In this document: positions 58,309 to 64,000 of the stretch, piece after piece | How positions within the stretch are numbered: position 1 is the first letter of the stretch | Layout of the letters: each line of letters starts with the position of its first letter | Notes under the pieces: model-generated | The model's input: the letters and a program-made list of their open reading frames with translations, nothing else | Database searches by the model: none | Told to the model about the DNA's origin: nothing | Program-made: the position numbers and the translations under genes | Source: Acidobacteriota bacterium | Lineage (GTDB): Bacteria > Acidobacteriota > Vicinamibacteria > Vicinamibacterales > JAFNAJ01 | Length of the DNA: 64,000 nucleotides | Reading direction: 5' to 3' | Assembly (NCBI GenBank): GCA_023384575.1 | Contig: JAHDVP010000021.1 | Coordinates: 1 to 64,000 of the forward strand

Positions 58309-59298
58309 TCAGGCGAGGCTGCTCTGCGCCGTCGCGCGAGCCCACTGGTCGAGCGCTCGGAAGTCGGTCAGCGTCTCGATGTCCCCGCCTGCCGGGGCGC
58401 CCTCGCCGCCGGCCAGCACATGGACGCACCGCGGAAGCAGCGACCTGAGCCGCGTGAGGTGACGGCGCGTGGCGGCGCCTCGCGAGGCGACCGAGATGCT
58501 CACCGCCACGGCCCTGGCGTTCACGTCGAGGGCCAGCTGCGCGACCTGGTCGACCGGGGTCTCGGCACCGAGATAGAGGACCCGGCAGCCGGCTGCGGCA
58601 ACGACCAGGGCGGCCATCTGCAAGCCCAGGGAGTGGCCCTCGCCCGGCAAGGTCGAGAAGACGACCAGCGGGCCGGGGGCGCGCTCCTCAAAGGGCAGGC
58701 GCAGCGTACGCAGCAGGTCGCCCACGCGCTCCGACGCGAAGTGCTCGTGGCGGATTTCGAGCCGTCCATCGCTCCACCGGTCGCCGATCGACCGGACGAG
58801 GGGGGCGATGCGCTGCTCGAGGAACTCGATGACCCCGAACCTGGCCCAGTCGGCGAGCAGGCCTCTCGTGAGGCCCTCCGCGTCGAAGGACGCGGTGGCG
58901 TCGATGAGCGCGGCGATGTCGGGGGGAGCGTCGGTCGAGGGCGCGAAGGGCCGTCGAAGCGTGACGGGCGTGACGTCGAGCAGGCGCGTCAGGTCTGCGT
59001 CCGAGGCCGACACCGTATCGCTTGCGCGGTGACCCCTGGCGAGGGCTTCCGCGATGCGACGCAGACGCGGCACGACGGCCGGGTGGTAACAGCGATGGCC
59101 TGACGGCTTGCGCTCGGGTTCGGGGAATCCGTAGCGGGCTTCCCAGGTGCGCAGCGTTTCGACGGGGATGCTGGTGGCGCGTGACAATGCGCCAATCGAC
59201 AGGCGCCCACCTGAGCCGGCGAGCCGACCGGCCGGCTCGCCGGCCCGGGCTCGCGTTGCTCGAGACGCGACCGATCGGGTGCGAAGAGGTCGGCTCAC
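58309..59298 (-). CDS. CarH/LitR-type MerR regulator with B12-binding domain
   Basis: A 329-residue protein. A MerR helix-turn-helix occupies about 33-90 (LSIGALSRATSIPVETLRTW). A four-helix cobalamin cap follows, with the CarH light-sensing signature W-x9-EH (Trp 175, Glu 185, His 186). The B12 fold has E-x-H-x-x-G (Glu 220, His 222, Gly 225). These are the features of adenosylcobalamin-based photoreceptors that repress carotenoid or stress genes in the dark and are broken by green/blue light. The first 30 residues are basic and poorly conserved. It starts at GTG and may begin a little downstream. Confidence 0.88.
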   Translation of the reverse strand: MSRPLRTRSVASRATRARAGEPAGRLAGSGGRLSIGALSRATSIPVETLRTWEARYGFPEPERKPSGHRCYHPAVVPRLRRIAEALARGHRASDTVSASDADLTRLLDVTPVTLRRPFAPSTDAPPDIAALIDATASFDAEGLTRGLLADWARFGVIEFLEQRIAPLVRSIGDRWSDGRLEIRHEHFASERVGDLLRTLRLPFEERAPGPLVVFSTLPGEGHSLGLQMAALVVAAAGCRVLYLGAETPVDQVAQLALDVNARAVAVSISVASRGAATRRHLTRLRSLLPRCVHVLAGGEGAPAGGDIETLTDFRALDQWARATAQSSLA

Positions 59299-59310
59299 GG
59301 CACGCAGTCG

Positions 59311-59338
59311 GACCGGGGCGCCAGCCGGCGCCCCGGTC
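59311..59338 (-). terminator. Hairpin terminator of the fasciclin gene
   Basis: A perfect 12-bp stem (GACCGGGGCGCC and GGCGCCCCGGTC on the plus strand, loop AGCC) lies 9 bases beyond the fasciclin stop and 12 bases before the CarH-like gene start. It has no T tract on the minus strand. It probably insulates the two genes. Confidence 0.6.
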
Positions 59339-59347
59339 GCATTTGCA

Positions 59348-59836
59348 CTACATCGGCGGCAGGATCACCGTGTCGATGACGTGAATGACGCCGTTTGAGG
59401 CCGCGATGTCCGTCGCGACGACCTTGGCGTTGTTCACCTTGACCCCGTCCTTGGTGTCGATCTTCACCTTGCTACCCTGGACGGTCGTCGCCTCGGTGAG
59501 CTTGACGACGTCGGCCGCCATGACCTTGCCGGCGACCACATGATAGGTCAAGACCTGGGTGAGCTTGGCCTTGTCGGCAATGAGGGCATCGAGATCGGCC
59601 TTCGGGATCTTCGCGAACGCCTCGTCGGTCGGCGCGAACACCGTGAACGGCCCCTTGCCCTTGAGTGTGTCGACGAGGCCGGCGGCGGTGAGGGCCGCGG
59701 CCAGCGTCTTGAAGTTCCCGGCCGAGACGGCGGTATCGACGATGTCCTTCTGTGCGCCGTATCCCTGAGCCGCGGCGGGAGCGGCCACGGCGGCCACCAG
59801 GGCCACGGCCGCGGCGAACGTGATGATCTTCTTCAT
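59348..59836 (-). CDS. Fasciclin (FAS1) domain secreted protein
   Basis: A 162-residue protein. A signal peptide covers about 1-23 ([20 protein letters not shown] then AAAQ). One FAS1 domain follows with the conserved H1 region ([17 protein letters not shown]) and [13 protein letters not shown], closing with [13 protein letters not shown]. These proteins are exported and linked to adhesion or surface interactions in bacteria. GGAGAG sits 8 bases before the ATG. A terminator follows. Confidence 0.93.
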   Translation of the reverse strand: MKKIITFAAAVALVAAVAAPAAAQGYGAQKDIVDTAVSAGNFKTLAAALTAAGLVDTLKGKGPFTVFAPTDEAFAKIPKADLDALIADKAKLTQVLTYHVVAGKVMAADVVKLTEATTVQGSKVKIDTKDGVKVNNAKVVATDIAASNGVIHVIDTVILPPM

Positions 59837-60043
59837 GAGCGCTTCTCTCCTGACGGCCGCTCGGCGGCCGCGCATTGACGAGTGCCGACCAATGTGGACT
59901 CCGGCAGGATTGCGGCGCGGGAGCCCATTGTGACCTGCAAGCGTGAACGGGCCCGGCGTTGGGCCCGCCACCCTCCATGCGCACTGAGACGCGCGTCGCC
60001 CCGTGGAGGTCCCCGCTGCTCCCGCCAGCCTCCGCGATGCCGG

Positions 60044-60049
60044 TATCAT
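60044..60049 (+). promoter_or_regulatory. Possible -10 element (TATCAT) of queA
   Basis: TATCAT, preceded by GG, ends 14 bases before the queA ATG in the 227-base divergent gap between fasciclin and queA. No -35 element is visible. The leader would be only about 8 bases long. Confidence 0.35.
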
Positions 60050-60063
60050 GCGGGCGGTCCACC

Positions 60064-61107
60064 ATGCGTGTCGCCGACTTCGACTACGAACTCCCCGCCG
60101 ACCTGATTGCCCAGGCGCCCGCACCCGAGCGGGGCGCGTCGCGGCTGATGGTCGTCGACCGGCAGGCGGCGACCTTCCGCGCATCGGTCGTCTCGGCGCT
60201 TCCCGATCTGCTCCGGCCCGGCGACGTGCTCGTGGTCAACGACACGAAGGTGTTTCCCGCGCGCCTGCTCGGGCACCGCGTGCCGAGCGGCGGAGCGGTC
60301 GAGTGCCTGCTCCTCGGCCGGCTCGACGACGAACGATGGGACGCGCTCGTGCATCCGGGGCAGAAGCTCAAGCCCGGCGCCGAGGTGAGGTTCACGCGCG
60401 AGGGAGGCACGCTCGATGGCGAGATCGTGGGGCGCGCGTCGTTCGGGCGTCGGACCATCAGGCTGCGCGCGCCGGACGGCCGGGATGTCGACGAGGTGAT
60501 CGACGCCATCGGCCACGTGCCGCTCCCGCCGTACATCAAGCGCCCCGACGAGCGTGCCGATCGCGATCGCTATCAGACCGTCTTCGCGCGCGCCCGAGGC
60601 TCGGTGGCGGCGCCGACCGCGGGGTTGCACTTCACCGAGGCCATCCTCGACGCGCTCGAACGGCGTGGAGTCGAACGTGTCGCCGTCACCCTCCACGTGG
60701 GCTACGGTACCTTCGAACCCGTGCGCGTCGACGAGGTCGAGGCGCACCGCGTTGGCGAAGAGCGGTTCACCATCCCGGAACCTGTCGCGGCGCGCATCAA
60801 CGCGGCCCTCGACGAGGGGCGCCGCGTCATCGCCGTCGGCACGACGACGACGCGAGCCCTCGAGAGCGCCGCGAGTGCAGGGGGGCGCGTCGACCCCGGT
60901 AGCGGCACGACCGAGCTCTTCATCTACCCCGGGTTCCGTTTCCAGGTCGTCTCGGGGCTCTGGACGAATTTCCACGTGCCGAAGTCGTCGCTGCTCATGC
61001 TCGTGTGCGCCTTCGGCGGCCGCGACCTGGTGCTTGCGGCCTACCGGAAGGCCGTCGACGAACGCTTCCGCTTCTACAGTTACGGCGACGCGATGGTGCT
61101 ACTGTGA
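60064..61107 (+). CDS. queA: S-adenosylmethionine:tRNA ribosyltransferase-isomerase
   Basis: A 347-residue enzyme making epoxyqueuosine from preQ1-modified tRNA, in queuosine synthesis. Conserved blocks are [89 protein letters not shown] and [15 protein letters not shown]. The length is normal and all blocks are present. No tgt or queG is in the window. Confidence 0.97.
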   Translation: MRVADFDYELPADLIAQAPAPERGASRLMVVDRQAATFRASVVSALPDLLRPGDVLVVNDTKVFPARLLGHRVPSGGAVECLLLGRLDDERWDALVHPGQKLKPGAEVRFTREGGTLDGEIVGRASFGRRTIRLRAPDGRDVDEVIDAIGHVPLPPYIKRPDERADRDRYQTVFARARGSVAAPTAGLHFTEAILDALERRGVERVAVTLHVGYGTFEPVRVDEVEAHRVGEERFTIPEPVAARINAALDEGRRVIAVGTTTTRALESAASAGGRVDPGSGTTELFIYPGFRFQVVSGLWTNFHVPKSSLLMLVCAFGGRDLVLAAYRKAVDERFRFYSYGDAMVLL

Positions 61108-61122
61108 GGGCCGGAGTCCACG

Positions 61123-62088
61123 ATGAGTGAGTACCGCGAGTTCGACCTGACGGGCATCGAGACCTACCCTCTCACGTCGCGCCCGAGCAAGGTGCGCGTC
61201 GCCGACTTCGCCACGCCCTTCGTGGCGGGCAGCGGGATCCCCGGCTGGCTGGCGTCGCTGCCGCGCATCCTCGCCGGCGCCGACTTCGTGGCGGCGGTCG
61301 AGGCCATCCGTGCCGCCAGACAGCGCGCGGCCCCAATCGTCTGGGGCATCGGGGGCCATGTCGTGAAGACAGGCCTCGGGCCCGTGCTGACCGACCTGAT
61401 GGCGCGGGGGTTCGTCTCTGCGGTGGCGACCAACGGCGCCGGCGTCATCCACGACTTCGAGATCGCCATCGGCGGCCAGACGTCCGAGGACGTCGATGCC
61501 GCGCTCGGGCCAGGCCAGTTCGGCATGGCGAAGGAAACGGGCGAGGAGTTGAACGCCGCCGTGATCGCGGGCGTCGGGCGTGGCGAGGGGTTCGGCCAGG
61601 CGGTGGGTCGGTGGCTGCTCGACCGACGCCCTCCGTACGCCTCGAGCAGTGTGATGGCCGAAGCCTCCCGTCTCGGCATCCCCGTAACTGTGCACGTTGC
61701 CGTGGGCACCGACATCATCCACATGCATCCCATGGCATCGGGGGCCGCCATCGGGGAGGCCAGCCTGCGCGACTTCCGTTGTTTCACGTCGATCGTCGCG
61801 GGCCTCGCCGGCGGGGTCTATCTCAACTGCGGGTCGGCGGTCGTGCTGCCCGAGGTCTTCCTCAAGGCCGTGGCCCTCGTGCGGAACCGGGGGATCTCGC
61901 TCGAGGGCCTGACGACGGTCTCGCTCGACTTCATCCGCCACTATCGTCCCCAGGTCAACGTGGTCCAGCGTCCGACGCAAGGGATCGGACGCGGAATCAC
62001 CCTCGTGGGGCCTCACGAACTGCTCATCCCCCTGATCGCCGCGGCGCTCGTCGAAGGCCAGGAGGGCGGGGGTGAGACGCAGACCTAA
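61123..62088 (+). CDS. Conserved protein of unknown function
   Basis: A 321-residue soluble protein, 15 bases after queA. It has well-formed conserved-looking blocks: IVWGIGGHVVKTGLGPVL, SAVATNGAGVIHDFEIAIGG, TVHVAVGTDIIHMHPMASG, GVYLNCGSAVVLPEVFLKAV and LTTVSLDFIRHYRPQVNVV. The glycine-rich NGAG and GSAVVLPE segments and paired histidines suggest a nucleotide- or metal-dependent enzyme. Homologues are, to my knowledge, widespread in Acidobacteria and related bacteria, often listed as unknown or loosely as deoxyhypusine-synthase-like. I do not assign a reaction. Confidence 0.7.
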   Translation: MSEYREFDLTGIETYPLTSRPSKVRVADFATPFVAGSGIPGWLASLPRILAGADFVAAVEAIRAARQRAAPIVWGIGGHVVKTGLGPVLTDLMARGFVSAVATNGAGVIHDFEIAIGGQTSEDVDAALGPGQFGMAKETGEELNAAVIAGVGRGEGFGQAVGRWLLDRRPPYASSSVMAEASRLGIPVTVHVAVGTDIIHMHPMASGAAIGEASLRDFRCFTSIVAGLAGGVYLNCGSAVVLPEVFLKAVALVRNRGISLEGLTTVSLDFIRHYRPQVNVVQRPTQGIGRGITLVGPHELLIPLIAAALVEGQEGGGETQT

Positions 62089-62090
62089 CC

Positions 62091-62297
62091 GGATCTCACT
62101 TGTGTTGAGGATGCCGGGCCCTGTGGAGACGACCGACACGCCACGCCTGACCGCCCGAGAAGGCTCAGGGGACCAGCGCGGTTGAGCGCTGGCGACAGGG
62201 CCCCGGCGCGACCCGCGCGGCCAGCGGCCCGCGGCGCCCTCGCAGGGCGGTCCGGTCGTCGGAACCGGGCGTGGCAGCATCAACACAAGTGAGATCC
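62091..62297. repeat. 207-bp element bounded by long inverted repeats
   Basis: GGATCTCACTTGTGTTGA (62091-62108) is repeated exactly in reverse complement at 62280-62297. The similarity continues inward with mismatches for about 34 more bases per side, including GACGACCG. The inside has its own hairpin (CCAGCGC/GCGCTGG at 62173-62192) and no open frame. It starts 2 bases after the preceding stop codon. It may be a MITE-like element or a structured RNA. Confidence 0.75.
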
Positions 62298-62455
62298 ACT
62301 CTAGACCAGCGAAACGGCACCGCACGCCGACGTCGTCATCGCGAACGCCGGCCTTCGACCAACGTGACCAGCGCCGGCACGCGCGCCCTCGAGCCCTGCG
62401 GCGTGCCCGCGATCTGGACCTGCCGGCCCTGCCGGCCCGAACGCCCGCTTGGCGG

Positions 62456-62461
62456 TATGAT
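62456..62461 (+). promoter_or_regulatory. Possible -10 element (TATGAT) of the peroxiredoxin gene
   Basis: TATGAT, preceded by GG, is one mismatch from the TATAAT consensus. It lies 22 bases before the ATG at 62484, with a GGAGG ribosome site between them. No -35 hexamer is evident. Confidence 0.4.
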
Positions 62462-62483
62462 GTCGGGCAGGAGGACTCCCCGC

Positions 62484-63008
62484 ATGCGCAAGTGGTGGAT
62501 GCTGGCCACGCTCGTGGCCGTGGTGGGTGGAATGCCAATCGAGGCCAGTGGACCGAACGTGGGCGACCTCGCGCCCGACTTCACGCTGCAGGCGTCGGAC
62601 GGCAAGACGTACAAGCTGTCCGACTTTCGCGGCAAGCAGGCCGTGGTCGTGGCGTGGTTCCCGAGGGCCTTCACGCAGGGGTGCACGATCGAGTGCAAGT
62701 CGCTCGCGGAGAACGGCCACTTGATCCGCAAGTACGACGTGACCTACTTCATGGCGAGCGTCGATCCCATCGAGGACAACACGAGGTTCGCCGCCGAGCA
62801 GAACGCCGACTTCCCGTTGCTCAGCGACCCGACGAAGGAAGTCGCTGCGGCGTACGGCGTGCTGAGTGAACGCGGGTTCGCCAGCCGCTGGACGTTCTAC
62901 ATCGACAAGGCCGGGCGCATCGCTGCCATCGACAAGGCCGTCAAGCCGGCGACCTCCGCCGAGGACATGGCGGCGAAGCTCGGCGAACTCGGCGTCGCGA
63001 CGCGCTGA
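62484..63008 (+). CDS. Exported peroxiredoxin (AhpC/TSA/BCP-like)
   Basis: A 174-residue thioredoxin-fold protein. An N-terminal export signal covers about 1-22 ([20 protein letters not shown]). The mature part has [20 protein letters not shown] and the peroxidatic site [12 protein letters not shown] (Cys 67). A second cysteine follows four residues on (Cys 71) rather than the five usual in Prx[22 protein letters not shown] is typical of the family. It would reduce peroxides in the periplasm. An upstream ATG at 62457 lacks the good ribosome site that the chosen start has. Confidence 0.9.
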   Translation: MRKWWMLATLVAVVGGMPIEASGPNVGDLAPDFTLQASDGKTYKLSDFRGKQAVVVAWFPRAFTQGCTIECKSLAENGHLIRKYDVTYFMASVDPIEDNTRFAAEQNADFPLLSDPTKEVAAAYGVLSERGFASRWTFYIDKAGRIAAIDKAVKPATSAEDMAAKLGELGVATR

Positions 63009-63045
63009 CGCGCGACGCTTCCGCTCGCTGCCGTCGCCGACGCGA

Positions 63046-63067
63046 GAGCGCCAGGCTCGCGGCGCTC
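63046..63067. terminator. Hairpin between convergent genes
   Basis: A 7-bp stem (GAGCGCC at 63046-63052, GGCGCTC at 63061-63067) with an 8-base loop lies between the peroxiredoxin stop and the DUF937 stop. It may end transcription from both sides. There is no T tract. Confidence 0.35.
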
Positions 63068-63077
63068 CCGCGCCGAC

Positions 63078-63644
63078 CTACTTTCGCCCTCCGCCGAGAA
63101 AGCGGCCGGCCATGCCGAGCACGTCGTCGACAATCGACCCGTCGCGATTCTGGTCGAGCAACGGCGTGAGCATGTCGAGGATGCCGCCTCCAGACGGCGG
63201 CGCGGCGTCCGCCCGCGACGGCGCCCCGCCGCTGGACTGCTTGGCGAGCGTGCCCATCAGCACCGACGCCGCGAGGGGCAGCATCTTCTTCAGCACGTCT
63301 TCACCGACACCGGTCTGTGCCGAGGCGCGGCTGGCGACCCGTCGGCTCACGTCCTTGCTCCCGAGGACGTGACCGAGGATGGCGTTGCCGTCCATCACCG
63401 TCTCGGCGCGGCCGAGCTGAGACGGGTCTTCGACGTACCGGGTGTGCCGCCCCGAACCCAGGGCCGAGAGCAGGGCACTGAGGCCGTCCGGGCTCGAGGC
63501 GTTGCGCTGCAGGCCGGCCGAGAGGGCAGGGACGATGGCCGAGAGCGCAGAGGCCGTCTGCTGGTCGTCGAGGCCGAGCTGCTGGCCCAGCTGATGCGCC
63601 AGCCCGCCGCCCTGCGCGTTGAGAATGGCTTCGAGCACGTTCAT
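63078..63644 (-). CDS. DUF937 (YidB-like) protein
   Basis: A 188-residue protein starting MNVLEAILNAQGGGLAHQLG, with GLDDQQTASALSAIVPALSA, HVLGSKDVSRRVASRASAQT and the C-terminal GGGILDMLTPLLDQNRDGS then DDVLGMAGRFLGGGRK. It matches the YidB/DUF937 family of unknown function, which is soluble and mostly helical. AGGAGAG precedes the ATG at a good distance. Confidence 0.88.
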   Translation of the reverse strand: MNVLEAILNAQGGGLAHQLGQQLGLDDQQTASALSAIVPALSAGLQRNASSPDGLSALLSALGSGRHTRYVEDPSQLGRAETVMDGNAILGHVLGSKDVSRRVASRASAQTGVGEDVLKKMLPLAASVLMGTLAKQSSGGAPSRADAAPPSGGGILDMLTPLLDQNRDGSIVDDVLGMAGRFLGGGRK

Positions 63645-63741
63645 GGTTCGCTCTCCTGTTCTCTGAAGGGAATCGTTCCCCGGGTCTACCGAGCACGGCC
63701 GAGTCGTGACGAGGCCCTCCCGCGGCAGGTCCGGCCGGCGC

Positions 63742-64000
63742 TCATTGCCCTCGCCACGCCGCAACTGCCAGGCATGTCCACCCCGCGATGAACGCGAAGC
63801 CGCCAATCGGCGTAATCGCGCCCAGGGCGCGGATGCCCGTGAGCGTCAGGGCATAAAGACTCCCCGAAAACACGACCACGCCCGCGACGAAGAGCCAGCC
63901 CGCCGTCGTGACGAGCGACGATCCGGGCCACCGCGCCGCGAGCCACGCGACGGCGAGCAGGGCGAGCGCGTGGTACATGTGGTACCGCACCCCGATTTCG
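63742..64000 (-). CDS. DUF423 family membrane protein (5' end missing)
   Basis: The frame runs to the end of the window without a start: it reads [20 protein letters not shown], then [20 protein letters not shown] and [20 protein letters not shown]. These are the conserved [11 protein letters not shown] and GSLYxLxLTG motifs of the DUF423 (YgdD-like) inner-membrane family, with three visible hydrophobic segments of the usual four. The first segment lies outside the window. Function unknown. Confidence 0.9.
   Translation of the reverse strand, partial: EIGVRYHMYHALALLAVAWLAARWPGSSLVTTAGWLFVAGVVVFSGSLYALTLTGIRALGAITPIGGFAFIAGWTCLAVAAWRGQ

Overview
The window is one continuous piece of a very GC-rich (third codon positions almost all G or C), densely packed bacterial chromosome. 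Genes are chained by ATGA or GTGA stop/start overlaps, GTG starts are common, and the gene content is Gram-negative in style (hexameric-type citrate synthase, Wzx-like flippase, exported fasciclin and peroxiredoxin). Gene families and style suggest an environmental, soil-type bacterium of the Acidobacteriota (Vicinamibacteria-like). That placement is an inference from gene content, not from a phylogenetic marker analysis.

Layout. 1-678: 3' end of a 23S rRNA gene, spacer, 5S rRNA and its terminator. 730-25692: a large surface-glycan locus. A five-gene minus-strand block (glycosyltransferases, Wzx-like flippase, methyltransferase) is followed by an eleven-gene plus-strand chain (9182-22275) with a small ORF at its head. 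The locus also holds two further minus-strand GT4 genes and GDP-L-fucose synthase, and it mixes cytosolic GT2/GT4 enzymes with four large GT-C-like membrane proteins, methyltransferases and an acyltransferase. 25935-29797: MgtC/DUF4010 membrane protein, DODA-type dioxygenase, an unknown membrane protein and a methyltransferase. 29848-35459: housekeeping block yebC-ruvC-ruvA-ruvB-fabH and then gltA. 35503-53244: a compact minus-strand operon for trehalose and alpha-glucan metabolism. 53245-56890: a degraded accessory patch (ornithine cyclodeaminase remnant, hicBA, an aldolase fragment joined to an IS630 fragment, a DUF2283 gene with a broken partner, two coupled unknown genes). 56893-64000: SRPBCC-epimerase fusion, CarH-like B12-dependent MerR regulator, fasciclin protein, queA, a conserved unknown protein, a 207-bp inverted-repeat element, exported peroxiredoxin, DUF937 protein and a truncated DUF423 gene.

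Main discovery. The trehalose/glucan operon reads, in transcription order: FAD oxidoreductase, glgX, glgE, treS-mak fusion, treZ, treY, a CPA2-type cation/proton antiporter, and finally a 916-residue protein. In that last protein a complete CPA2 antiporter (residues about 1-420) is fused in frame, through a linker of about ten residues, to a complete trehalose-6-phosphate synthase (OtsA, residues about 428-916). No start codon is available at the junction that would give a complete separate OtsA. OtsA occupies the position where Kef-type transporters carry their cytosolic regulatory domain. The operon therefore combines three routes touching trehalose (OtsA, TreY/TreZ, TreS) and the GlgE route to alpha-glucan with two ion antiporters. 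I infer an osmotic-stress module that couples ion exchange to compatible-solute synthesis. No otsB lies in the window.
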